Source of the DNA: Halomonas daqiaonensis
GTDB lineage: Bacteria; Pseudomonadota; Gammaproteobacteria; Pseudomonadales; Halomonadaceae
Direction of reading: 5' to 3'
DNA: 64,000 nucleotides
Assembly (NCBI RefSeq): GCF_900109725.1
Contig: NZ_FOBC01000012.1
Location: 1-64,000, forward strand
Part shown: one piece after another, positions 18,047 to 26,589 of the stretch
Layout of the letters: each line of letters starts with the position of its first letter
How positions within the stretch are numbered: the first letter of the stretch is position 1
Notes under the pieces: model-generated
What the model was told of the DNA's origin: nothing
What the model saw: the letters and a program-made list of their open reading frames with translations, nothing else
Database searches by the model: none
Made by a program: the position numbers and the translations under genes

Positions 18047-19240
18047 ATGACTCACAAACGCAACCCAACGCCAGTCGCTGCCTCTACATCGCGTGTCGCC
18101 AAGGTGCTGTCGATGCAGGAGGTCTACCATGCCTTCGGCAAGCTCGACGTGGTAAAAGGTGTCGATCTGGACGTGGCTCCCGGCGAGGTGGTGTGCCTGC
18201 TCGGCCCCTCCGGTTGTGGCAAGACGACCCTGCTGCGCATTGCCGCCGGGCTCGAGGTTCTTCAGCAGGGGCGCGTCAGCCTCAACGGCGGCGAGACTGC
18301 CGTTCCTCGGGGCCGGCATGTGCCGCCGGAAAAGCGCAATGTGGGGCTGGCCTTTCAGGATTCAGCGCTCTTTCCCCACCTCTCGGTGCTCGAGAACGTC
18401 ACCTTCGGCCTCAAGAGTGAGCCGCCGCTTCAGCGCCGTCAGCGAGCGCTGGCTCTCCTCGAGCAGCTGGGTATGGCCGGATACGCCGACACCTACCCAC
18501 ACATGCTGTCGGGTGGCCAGCAGCAGCGGGTGGCCCTGGCTCGGGCGCTGGCGCCGGAGCCGCGGCTGATGTTGCTCGATGAGCCTTTCTCCAGCCTCGA
18601 CGCACGCCTGCGTGACCGCATTCGCGATGACACCCTGCACGTGCTTAAGAAAGTGGGGGCGGCGACCCTGCTGGTCACACACGACCCCGAAGAGGCCATG
18701 TTCATGGCCGATCGTATCGCCCTGATGCGCGACGGGTGCATCGTGCAGACAGGCACGCCCCGCGAACTCTACTGCACGCCCTGCGACCCCTTCGTGGTGA
18801 GCTTCTTCGGCGAGGTGAACGAGCTGACTGGCGAGGTGCGTGATGGCCGGGTTCATACGCCGGTCGGAGCGGTGAACGCCGGATGGCTGGCCGAGGGGAC
18901 CCAGGCACTAGTGATGATTCGCCCCGAGGCGTTGCGCATCACCGAGCGCGAAGCCCCCGTGGAAGCGCATAACTACAGTCATGTGATCATGGCCAAGTTG
19001 CTCGGGCGCAGCAGCCTGCTGCACCTCTGTGCCCATGGTGAGGACGGTCGAGAAGCCCACCTTCACGCTCGTGTGCCCGGCGTCTTTCTGCCTGCCGAGG
19101 GACAGGCAGTGGACATCCACCTGGACCTCTCCCAGGTGTTCGTCTTTCCTTCAGGAGTTGCCGGAGCCGGGTCGGGAGCGGCGCATGGCGATGCTGAGCA
19201 GGATCACCGGGATTATGCCCACTGCCACGATAGCCAGTGA
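18047..19240 (+). CDS. Fe(3+) ABC transporter ATP-binding protein
   Basis: A 397-residue ABC ATPase. Walker A is G-P-S-G-C-G-K-T-T, the signature is L-S-G-G-Q-Q-Q-R-V-A, Walker B is L-M-L-L-D-E-P, and the H-loop is L-V-T-H-D-P. A C-terminal TOBE-like regulatory domain follows, as in FbpC. The last 30 codons lie antisense to the end of the permease gene, giving a Gly/Ala/His/Asp-rich tail unlike the family. The in-frame Met at codon 24 is an alternative start. It is transcribed opposite to both partner genes. Confidence 0.92.
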   Translation: MTHKRNPTPVAASTSRVAKVLSMQEVYHAFGKLDVVKGVDLDVAPGEVVCLLGPSGCGKTTLLRIAAGLEVLQQGRVSLNGGETAVPRGRHVPPEKRNVGLAFQDSALFPHLSVLENVTFGLKSEPPLQRRQRALALLEQLGMAGYADTYPHMLSGGQQQRVALARALAPEPRLMLLDEPFSSLDARLRDRIRDDTLHVLKKVGAATLLVTHDPEEAMFMADRIALMRDGCIVQTGTPRELYCTPCDPFVVSFFGEVNELTGEVRDGRVHTPVGAVNAGWLAEGTQALVMIRPEALRITEREAPVEAHNYSHVIMAKLLGRSSLLHLCAHGEDGREAHLHARVPGVFLPAEGQAVDIHLDLSQVFVFPSGVAGAGSGAAHGDAEQDHRDYAHCHDSQ

Positions 19241-20827
19241 GGCCGTGGAGGCCTCGGCGAGTCGTTCGTCCGAGGCCAGGCTGTGCGCTCTCACCGCCAG
19301 GGTATCGAAGTTGAAGGGGCGCAGGATGATGGTGGCCGGTAGCTCCTTCATGACATCAACGAACACCAGAATGCCCGCCGCGAACAGGCTGCCGCGCATG
19401 ATCGGCGTGTGAACGCGGCGAAGCGTCCCACCAGCCGTCTGGCCGAGGGTTCTCGCCGCAGCATCCATGCTCGGTGTCACCTTGCCGAGGCTGGCTTCCA
19501 CGGCATTGAACGATACCGCCAGGAAGCGCACCACATAGGCGTAGATGAGAATGAACGCCGAGCCGCTGAAGATCAGTCCGACGATCACGCCATGGTGCTC
19601 GTGTAGCCAGCTGTTGACGGTGTTGTCCAGCCAGGCGAAGGGAATCAGGATGCCTACCGCGACCACCGACCCCGGAATGGCATAGCCCATGGCGGCGATC
19701 CGTGTGGCGAGCCGGGTCAGGGGACGGTCGTCTATGCGCGCCCCGTAGCTCAGGATCATTGCCAGGCCCACGGCGATCACCGCCGCAACGGCAGAGAGCA
19801 GCAGGCTGTTTCCAGCGAAGCCGAGAAAGCGAGTGCCAAGGAGGTTATCGCCCTGCTGGATGGCGAGCTGACCGAGAATGCCGCTGGGAATCAAGAAGCC
19901 GATCAGCACCGGCAGGGCACAGGCCATGAAGGCGCCGGCAGCCCGCCAGCCGTGCAGCGCATATTCGGGAAGCTGCTGGTAGCGGTTGGTGGTGTGAAAA
20001 TAACGGCGCTTGCCGCGCGACCAGCGCTCTAGCAGCACCAGCGCGATGACGAACGCCAACAGGCAGGCGGCGAGCTGGGCCGCGGCCACCTGTTCGCCGA
20101 GACCGAACCAGGTGCGATAGATGCCGGTGGTGAATGTATCGACGCCGAAGAATTGCACCGCACCGAACTCGTTCAGCGTCTCCATGAGCACCAGCGACAC
20201 CCCGCCGACCAGAGCGGGACGCGCCAGCGGCACGGCAACGCTGGCAAACAATCGCCAGGGGCCGCGCCCCAGGGTGCGTCCCACGTCCAGTACACATACC
20301 GATTGCTCAAGGAAGGCGGCGCGGGCCAGCAGGTAGACATAGGGGTAGAGCACGAGGGTGATCAGCGTGGCCGCGCCACCCAGGGAACGGATATCGGGGA
20401 AGTAGTAGTCGCCGTAGCTCCAGCCGAATAGCTCGCGCAGCCAGGACTGAAAGGGGCCTGCCACCTGCAGGAAATCCGTGTAGGCATAGGCGATCACATA
20501 GGTGGGAACCGCCAGCGGCAGCAGCAGCGCCCATTCGAAGAGGCGCTTGCCAGGAAAGCGGCACATCACCACCAGCCACGCAGTGCCGGTACCGATCACC
20601 ATAGTGCCGATCCCCACCGTGACGACCAGAAACAGCGTATTGCTCAAGTAACGCGGCAGCACCGTACTGGCCAGGTGCTGCCATACGCCGCCGGTGGGCA
20701 TGACGATATGAGCCAGGATGGCGAGTACCGGCAGTGCAACGACCAACGCCACGGCAAGGATCAGGACGGTCCAGGGGCTCAGGCGACGCGAAATGGCAGA
20801 AAGCCCGCTGCTGGCGGATAGGGACAA
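19151..20827 (-). CDS. Fe(3+) ABC transporter permease (two fused permease domains)
   Basis: A 558-residue inner-membrane protein with about twelve membrane segments and two binding-protein-dependent transport domains, the FbpB/SfuB type. EAA-like loops are seen as G-R-G-P-W-R-L-F-A-S-V-A-V-P-L-A-R-P and again as L-G-Q-T-A-G-G-T-L-R-R-V-H-T-P. The open frame reaches GTG 20953, but that start lies in the terminator of the next operon. TTG 20827, preceded by AAGGAG at a good distance, is the likely start. Its 3' end overlaps the ATPase gene by 90 bases tail to tail. Confidence 0.9.
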   Translation of the reverse strand: MSLSASSGLSAISRRLSPWTVLILAVALVVALPVLAILAHIVMPTGGVWQHLASTVLPRYLSNTLFLVVTVGIGTMVIGTGTAWLVVMCRFPGKRLFEWALLLPLAVPTYVIAYAYTDFLQVAGPFQSWLRELFGWSYGDYYFPDIRSLGGAATLITLVLYPYVYLLARAAFLEQSVCVLDVGRTLGRGPWRLFASVAVPLARPALVGGVSLVLMETLNEFGAVQFFGVDTFTTGIYRTWFGLGEQVAAAQLAACLLAFVIALVLLERWSRGKRRYFHTTNRYQQLPEYALHGWRAAGAFMACALPVLIGFLIPSGILGQLAIQQGDNLLGTRFLGFAGNSLLLSAVAAVIAVGLAMILSYGARIDDRPLTRLATRIAAMGYAIPGSVVAVGILIPFAWLDNTVNSWLHEHHGVIVGLIFSGSAFILIYAYVVRFLAVSFNAVEASLGKVTPSMDAAARTLGQTAGGTLRRVHTPIMRGSLFAAGILVFVDVMKELPATIILRPFNFDTLAVRAHSLASDERLAEASTASLAIVAVGIIPVILLSIAMRRSRPGSGNS

Positions 20828-20880
20828 GCGAGGACTCCTTGCGATGGCAAGGTCTCGGGCGAGCGAGAATGCGAGACCAT

Positions 20881-20903
20881 AACGGATGCAAATGTTATCA
20901 GTT
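20881..20903 (-). promoter_or_regulatory. Possible Fur-like site upstream of the iron permease
   Basis: On the minus strand TGATAAC-A-TTTGCAT matches one arm of the 7-1-7 Fur pattern and part of the other. It is 54-76 bases before the TTG start. This is a weaker match than the site at 17820. Confidence 0.35.
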
Positions 20904-20944
20904 ACCGTGGTCGCGTGCAGCCCGCCGGAGCGGCGCCACGTCAA

Positions 20945-20975
20945 TATAAACACCCGCCGCTCGATGAGCGGCGGG
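20945..20975 (-). terminator. Terminator of the TRAP transporter operon
   Basis: A perfect 10-bp GC-rich stem (20953-20962 with 20966-20975) with a 3-base loop is followed on the minus strand by TGTTTATAT. It lies 37 bases after the dctM stop. Confidence 0.85.
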
Positions 20976-21011
20976 CGTCAGGTGTTGCCTTGGGACAGGC
21001 GCTTTGCGTTA

Positions 21012-22337
21012 CTACCTCAGCAGCATCGACGGCAGGCCTAGGATCAGCGATGGGAAGAACGCCATCAGCACACAGGCCAGCACGATAATGGCCACGAATG
21101 GGATCACCGCCTTGTAGAGGTCGACGATCTCCACTCCTGCTGGCGCTACCCCCTTGAGGTAGAAGAGCGCGTAGCCGAAGGGCGGGGTGAGAAAGGAGGT
21201 CTGCAGCACCACGGCGATCATCACCACGAACCACAGCACGTCGACGCCCATGCTTTCGACGATGGGCAGCATGATCGGGAAGCTCAACAGCACGATGCCG
21301 GTCCAGTCCAGGAACATCCCCAGGATGAACACCAGGAAGAGCATCAGAATCAGCGCTCCGGTGGTGCCGCCCGGCATCGCCATGACCAGCTCGTGGATCA
21401 CCTGCATGCCACCGCCGATCGAGAAGACCCCGGTGAAGGCGGTGGCACCCACCAGTACCAGCATCACCATGGTGGTGGTCTTGCTGGCATCGATCAGGGT
21501 GTGGTAGCAGGTCGAGACCTTGCGATCGCCGAAGATCAGGAACAGCAGGAAGGCGATGATCACGCCGATGGCCGAGGCCTCGGTCGCGGTGGCGAGTCCG
21601 GTGAACAGCGAACCCAATACCCCTAGGATCAGCGACATGGGCGGCAGCACATACTTGGCCAGCATAACCATCAGTTCGCCGGTGCTGGTCTCGGCGCGCT
21701 CCGCCGCCGGCACTTTCGGACCATAGGTGGGCTTGATGTGGCAGATGATCAGCACATAAAGCGCATACATTATGCCGAGTAGCAGGCCCGGCACTAGGGC
21801 GCCGGCAAACAGCGCGCCCACCGAGACTGGCGAGTAGCTGGCCATCAGGATCAGCATGATGCTCGGCGGGATCAGGATGCCCAGGCAGCCGCTGGCCATG
21901 ATGACCCCGGTGCTGAGCTCCTTGTTGTAGCCGTACTTGAGCATCGGCACCAGGGCGATCATGCCCATCACCGCGATCGAGGCGCCGACGATGCCAGTGG
22001 TGGCGGCCAGCAGCACCGAGACCACCACCACGGTGAGCGCCAGGCCGCCACGCAGGTTAGCTAGCAGCAGGCGCATGGTATCGAACATCTTCTCGGTGAC
22101 GCCCGAGTCGTTGAGGAAGCGTGCCATCAGGACGAACAGCGGGATGGCCACCAGGACATAGTTATCCATGGCGTTGCCATAGATGTTGTTGATGAGTATG
22201 CCCAGGGTATTGGCACCGGGGCCGAGCCAGGCGCCGAGCACGGCGATGCCGCCGAGCACGAAGGCCAGCGGATGACCCATGAACAGGCCGACTAGCAGGC
22301 CGCCGAACATGAACAGAGTGAGCATTTCGGGGCTCAT
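21012..22337 (-). CDS. dctM: TRAP transporter large permease (DctM)
   Basis: A 441-residue inner-membrane protein with about 12 hydrophobic segments. It is the ion-coupled transport subunit of a tripartite ATP-independent periplasmic transporter. Typical motifs are the G-x-P-L-A-F-V-L-G start, A-S-G-C-L-G-I-L-I-P-P-S-I-M-L and G-M-F-L-D-W-T-G-I-V. It overlaps dctQ by 4 bases. The operon runs dctP-dctQ-dctM leftward. Confidence 0.95.
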   Translation of the reverse strand: MSPEMLTLFMFGGLLVGLFMGHPLAFVLGGIAVLGAWLGPGANTLGILINNIYGNAMDNYVLVAIPLFVLMARFLNDSGVTEKMFDTMRLLLANLRGGLALTVVVVSVLLAATTGIVGASIAVMGMIALVPMLKYGYNKELSTGVIMASGCLGILIPPSIMLILMASYSPVSVGALFAGALVPGLLLGIMYALYVLIICHIKPTYGPKVPAAERAETSTGELMVMLAKYVLPPMSLILGVLGSLFTGLATATEASAIGVIIAFLLFLIFGDRKVSTCYHTLIDASKTTTMVMLVLVGATAFTGVFSIGGGMQVIHELVMAMPGGTTGALILMLFLVFILGMFLDWTGIVLLSFPIMLPIVESMGVDVLWFVVMIAVVLQTSFLTPPFGYALFYLKGVAPAGVEIVDLYKAVIPFVAIIVLACVLMAFFPSLILGLPSMLLR

Positions 22338-22837
22338 GCGGTCTCCTCCTCGCGCAGCTGCTGGATGGCGCGGATGACGATGGCGACGGCCTGCAGCAGG
22401 ATCAGGAAGGCAGCGATGACGATCACTGCCTTAACGGGGTAGACGGGGATGGCGACCATGCCGTAGGTGGTCTCGCCGCGGCTGAAGGAGCGTTCGAAGA
22501 AGGCCCAGCCGAGAGTCAGCAGCATCCAGATGAAGGGCACGAAGAAGACCAGGTAGCCGACGATATCCAGAATGGCCTGTTTACGGCGCGAGAGCAGCCG
22601 CTTGAGCACGTCGACCTCCACATGGGCGTGGTGGCGCAGCCCGTAGGCGGCCATCAGCATGAAGTGGACGCCGAACAGCATCTTGGTGACATCGAAGGCC
22701 CAGTCACTAGGGCGGCCGATGAAGAAGCGCATGGCGATGTCGTAGATCACGATCAGCGTGATTACGGCGAGCAGCGGGGCAATCAGGCGACCGAATGCCT
22801 CGTTGAGAGTATCGATGGCCTTGGCAATGGCGTTCAT
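22334..22837 (-). CDS. dctQ: TRAP transporter small permease (DctQ)
   Basis: A 167-residue protein with four membrane segments, the small subunit that pairs with DctM. The conserved R-F-x-x-G-R-P-S-D-W-A-F-D region and the later H-A-H-V-E-V-D-V-L turn are visible. It lies 91 bases after dctP, with a strong hairpin in the gap, and overlaps dctM by 4 bases. Confidence 0.92.
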   Translation of the reverse strand: MNAIAKAIDTLNEAFGRLIAPLLAVITLIVIYDIAMRFFIGRPSDWAFDVTKMLFGVHFMLMAAYGLRHHAHVEVDVLKRLLSRRKQAILDIVGYLVFFVPFIWMLLTLGWAFFERSFSRGETTYGMVAIPVYPVKAVIVIAAFLILLQAVAIVIRAIQQLREEETA

Positions 22838-22875
22838 GAGGGGGATCTCGTGAATCAGTGGGAACGCAACATCAA

Positions 22876-22906
22876 GCCGGCCGGCGACGATCAGTCACCG
22901 GCCGGC
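22876..22906 (-). promoter_or_regulatory. Intercistronic hairpin between dctP and dctQ
   Basis: A perfect 9-bp GC-only stem (22876-22884 with 22898-22906) with a 13-base loop follows the dctP stop by 22 bases. No T-run follows. Such hairpins commonly stabilise the binding-protein message or lower permease expression; that role is inferred. Confidence 0.6.
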
Positions 22907-22928
22907 AGGTGCTCCAGTTGGTGAGGCC

Positions 22929-24032
22929 TTACATGCAGGCCTCGATTTCCTCGAGCGAAGGCAGGTTCTCGGTGACGCGGCTCATGTTGTAGGGCACCGA
23001 GATGTCACGCCAGTTGGCGTAGTGTTGCATGTAGCTGATCATGGAATGATAGATCTTGGCGTGCATCGGGTCCTCGCAGGCGCCCTGCACGATCACCTGG
23101 TTGGTGATTTCCTGAATCTCGGCGAGGTCATCCTCGGAGAGCTGATTGATCTCGGTGCCGTCCTCGAGGAACTTTACCGTGCCTTCGGTGGACTCGCGCT
23201 CTGACCAGGCAAGTGACCAGGCCATGGTGGCTTCGGCGGCGATCTTCAGTGTCTCCTGGGTCTCCGCGGAGAGAGCATCCCAGGCGTCCTGGTTGATCAT
23301 CACGCCGAACACGCTGGCGGACTGGTGCCAGCCCGGTACCGACCAGTAGTCGGCCACCTCGGAGAAGCCGGCCTTGTAGTCCACGCCGGGGGTAGAGAAC
23401 TCGGCGCCGTCGACCACACCACGCTCGATGGCCTGGTAGATCTCGCCGCCCGCGAGGGTGACCTGGGAGCCGCCGAGCTGCTCGAGCACGCGGCCCTGGT
23501 CGCGACCGGAGAGGCGCAGGCGCTTGCCCTCCAGGTCGGCGATGCTCTCGATGGGCGTGTTGCCGCGGAAGCCGGACTCGTTGTTGGTGATGCCGTAGGG
23601 GAGGTAGACCATGTTGTAGTCGCCGTAGACCTCCTGATAGAGCTCCCAGCCGCCCCACTCCATGATCCAGTTGAGGTAGTCCACGCCGTTGAACAGGCTG
23701 GTGGTGGTGGCCAGTGGCGAGAAGGCCGGGCTGTAACCGGCCCAGTAGCCGGGCCAGTCGCCGGCGGCCTCGATGCTGCCGGTCTGGGTGGCATCGAAGA
23801 CCTCGGTGCCGGGCATCAGGGTGCCACCGGCGCGGAACTCGATCGTGAGCTCGTCACCGACCAGGTGGTTGACCAGCTCGACCCAGTGGCGGTCGATCTG
23901 GATCAGGTCCAGGTTGTCCGGCCAGGTGGTGGTCATGGTCCACTGTTCCTGAGCCTGGGCGGTGGAGCTCATGGCGGCGAGGGCGACGCCCGCTGCCAGA
24001 CCGGTGAGTGCGAACTTGGACATCTTCTTCAT
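22929..24032 (-). CDS. dctP: TRAP transporter substrate-binding protein (DctP/TakP-like)
   Basis: A 367-residue periplasmic binding protein with a signal peptide ending near A-Q-A-Q at residue 28. The mature protein has the TRAP pattern W-P-x-N-L-D, E-F-R-A-G-G-T-L-M-P-G and G-K-R-L-R-L-S-G-R, and the substrate-carboxylate Arg is likely in that last motif. The G-W-H-Q-S-A-S and W-E-L-Y-Q-E-V-Y segments resemble the TakP branch, which binds 2-oxo acids or lactate. The substrate is therefore likely a small monocarboxylate, but this is tentative. A GGGAG site precedes ATG 24032. Confidence 0.88.
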   Translation of the reverse strand: MKKMSKFALTGLAAGVALAAMSSTAQAQEQWTMTTTWPDNLDLIQIDRHWVELVNHLVGDELTIEFRAGGTLMPGTEVFDATQTGSIEAAGDWPGYWAGYSPAFSPLATTTSLFNGVDYLNWIMEWGGWELYQEVYGDYNMVYLPYGITNNESGFRGNTPIESIADLEGKRLRLSGRDQGRVLEQLGGSQVTLAGGEIYQAIERGVVDGAEFSTPGVDYKAGFSEVADYWSVPGWHQSASVFGVMINQDAWDALSAETQETLKIAAEATMAWSLAWSERESTEGTVKFLEDGTEINQLSEDDLAEIQEITNQVIVQGACEDPMHAKIYHSMISYMQHYANWRDISVPYNMSRVTENLPSLEEIEACM

Positions 24033-24373
24033 TTAGGTGCTCCCTTGAGGGTTGTTCTGCTTGTCGAGACGTCGATGGCAGACGACCATCGGGGCCGGGA
24101 AGGGCCGCCTGCGGTGCGGGCGGGCCTGACCGTCCGGGCAACTCGGCAACAGAAAACAAGCTAGCATGGGACAGCGGATATGTTCGACCGGCGGCCTGGC
24201 TTCCCTGGTGCCCCGGGCGGGCCGCGCATGGCCTCGCCAAGGCGTGGGGAAACTCTTTTCAATCAATGGGTTGAAACGATCGTATGACAATCATATTGCA
24301 ATGCCGAAATGCCCGGCAACGTTGAAAGGCCGCGCACCCTTAGACCAAAGTTGAAACCCTGAAGGAACTCCGG
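24033..24373. other. 341-bp intergenic region between dctP and tmcA
   Basis: No gene is supported here. Next to dctP the DNA is GC-rich; bases 24250-24360 are AT-richer and probably hold both divergent promoters, though I cannot pick convincing -35/-10 pairs. A 13-base palindrome TATGA-CAA-TCATA occurs at 24285-24297. Confidence 0.6.
24285..24297. promoter_or_regulatory. Palindromic candidate operator upstream of the TRAP operon
   Basis: Exact inverted repeat TATGA-N3-TCATA, about 255 bases upstream of dctP and 77 bases before tmcA. It could be a regulator site for either gene; no regulator gene is adjacent. Confidence 0.4.
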
Positions 24374-26557
24374 ATGACCCGCGACCGCCTCGTCCCTCTG
24401 CAGGAGACCCGACGCCGGCTGGGCCAGCGCCGCTGGCGAGGCCTGGTCTGGCTGACCGGTGCGGCCGATGTTTGCTGCCGGGAGGCCCTGACTCTGTGGC
24501 AGGAGAATGCCTGGTCATCGCCGCTGTGGATCTCTGCCGAACCGGTCGACGGCATCGAGGTATCGAACTGGTTACTGGCGTCCAAGGCCCGTACGCGTTT
24601 GGGGGACGAAGGGGACTTGGTGGTGCTCGATGCCGTTTCTGCCGAGAACGGCTTCGACCCCGATGCCTTCGGCGCGCTTGCCGGTACCCTGCGGGCCGGT
24701 GGCCTGCTGGTGCTGATGACACCGCCCGATTGGGGGGTGCGCCCCGATGCCGACTATCGCCGCCTGGCCGATTACCCTTGGCGAGTCGAGCAGCTCAGCG
24801 CTCGCTATCTGGCCCGGCTGGCCCGGCTGCTGGCTGCCGACGAGCGAGTGATCCACTGGACGGCAGGCGAGTCACCATCACGCCTGTGCCTTCCCGAGAC
24901 GCCGCCGGCCGCCGCGTCGTCGAGCGTCGGCGACGTAGACTGCCTGACTCGCGATCAGGCCGAGGCGGTGGCACGGCTCACGCGGCTGCGTCGCCGGCGA
25001 CCGCTGGTGCTGACCGCCGACCGTGGCCGCGGCAAGACGGCGGCAATGGGCATCGCCTGTGCGCGGCTGCTGGCGGCGGGGGAAACGGAGATCCTGGTCA
25101 CGGCACCGCGGCCATCGGCGGTGGCTGGCCTCTTCGAGCGCCTGGAGGCTCTCTGCCCCGAGGGGCAGCGGCGTGCAAACACCTTCGAGGTGGGTCGTGG
25201 GCGGGTCGCCTTCCTGCCTCCCGACGCGCTGGTCCGCCTTACCGAGCAGGGCGAGGTGGGTGGCCCCGGCAGGCTGCTGCTGGTCGACGAGGCGGCAGCC
25301 ATTCCCGCGCCGCTGTTGGGGCGATGGCTCGACGTCTTCCCGCGTATCGCCTTCGCCACCACGCTGCACGGTTACGAGGGGTCGGGGCGGGGCTTCGCGC
25401 TGAGGTTCTGCGAACGGCTCGAGCGCCAGACTCCGGATTGGCGAGCGTGCCACCTGGCCGAGCCGATCCGCTGGGCCGAGGGCGACCCGCTGGAGGCACT
25501 GACCTCGCGTCTCTTGCTGCTGGATGCCGAGCCCGCAGCGTGTCCGGAGGCAGGAGAGTCCCCGATCCTCCGGCGCCTGGATCGCGATGCGCTGGCCCGT
25601 CACGAGTCTCGTCTGCGCACGCTGTTCGGCCTGCTGGTACAGGCCCACTATCGCACCACGCCCGCTGACCTGCGTCGCCTGCTGGATGGGCCGGGGGTCG
25701 CCATTACCGTCCTCGAAACCGGGACAGCTCTGCAGGGGGTGGTGGTGAGCGGCGACGAGGGAGGCTTCGAAGCCGATCTCGCCGAGCAGGTGGCGAGGGG
25801 CGAGCGGCGTCCCCGGGGCCACTTGTTGGCCCAGTCACTGGCCGCCCATGCCGGTGAGCGTGAGGCGCTGACCGCTCGCGTGCGACGGGTGCTGCGCATC
25901 GCCGCGCCGGCCGACCTGCGCCGACTCGGGACGGGACGGCAGCTGATCGAGGCCGAGGTCGTGCGGGCCCGTCGCGACGGCATCGACCTGCTGGGGGCGA
26001 GCTTTGGCGCCGAGGCGGGACTACAGATATTCTGGCAGGTGATGGGCTTTCGGGCGGTGCGCCTGGGGCTGACCCGGGAGACGGCCACCGGCGAGCATGC
26101 GCTGATGGTGGTCCGGCCCACCAGCTCGGCGGGAGAGCGACTCGCCGAGCGCCTCCAGGCCCGCTTCCACCGGCAGTTGCCGGGGTTGCTGGCCTTCGAG
26201 CTGGCCGAGCTGGAGCCGGCGGTGGTGGTGGCCCTGCTCGCCGAGTCGCTCGCCCCGTCGCTTGGTGAAGAGGACCACCGCGACCTCGACGACGTGGCCT
26301 TCGGCCATCGCGAGCCTGCCCTGGCCCGTCCGGCGATGCAGGCCCTGGTGAGGCGCCGTGCGGCGGTCCAGGCGAGCCTCCAGGACGAGGGGCTGGCATT
26401 GCTCGCTGCCTGGGCCTTCCAGGGGCGGGAGGCGGCCTGGCTGGCGGCGCGTCTCGGGATGACGGGAAAGCGAGGCGTGCTGGCCTGGCTACGTGAGGTT
26501 GTGGCCCGGCTCCACGACGACGACCCTGGGGTTTCCCCCGGCGAAACCGGCCGGTAG
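24374..26557 (+). CDS. tmcA: tRNA(Met) cytidine acetyltransferase TmcA
   Basis: A 727-residue enzyme that forms N4-acetylcytidine at the wobble base of elongator tRNA-Met, using acetyl-CoA and ATP or GTP. The N-terminal domain is followed by a helicase-like module with Walker A A-D-R-G-R-G-K-T-A-A and a D-E-A-A-A-I-P motif, then a GNAT domain including I-A-A-P-A-D-L-R-R-L-G-T-G and the L-G-A-S-F-G-A segment, and a C-terminal tRNA-binding part. An AAGGAA site precedes ATG 24374. Length fits the family. Confidence 0.95.
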   Translation: MTRDRLVPLQETRRRLGQRRWRGLVWLTGAADVCCREALTLWQENAWSSPLWISAEPVDGIEVSNWLLASKARTRLGDEGDLVVLDAVSAENGFDPDAFGALAGTLRAGGLLVLMTPPDWGVRPDADYRRLADYPWRVEQLSARYLARLARLLAADERVIHWTAGESPSRLCLPETPPAAASSSVGDVDCLTRDQAEAVARLTRLRRRRPLVLTADRGRGKTAAMGIACARLLAAGETEILVTAPRPSAVAGLFERLEALCPEGQRRANTFEVGRGRVAFLPPDALVRLTEQGEVGGPGRLLLVDEAAAIPAPLLGRWLDVFPRIAFATTLHGYEGSGRGFALRFCERLERQTPDWRACHLAEPIRWAEGDPLEALTSRLLLLDAEPAACPEAGESPILRRLDRDALARHESRLRTLFGLLVQAHYRTTPADLRRLLDGPGVAITVLETGTALQGVVVSGDEGGFEADLAEQVARGERRPRGHLLAQSLAAHAGEREALTARVRRVLRIAAPADLRRLGTGRQLIEAEVVRARRDGIDLLGASFGAEAGLQIFWQVMGFRAVRLGLTRETATGEHALMVVRPTSSAGERLAERLQARFHRQLPGLLAFELAELEPAVVVALLAESLAPSLGEEDHRDLDDVAFGHREPALARPAMQALVRRRAAVQASLQDEGLALLAAWAFQGREAAWLAARLGMTGKRGVLAWLREVVARLHDDDPGVSPGETGR

Positions 26558-26589
26558 AGTTCCCGGGTCAATCGCGAGACACAATCGAC

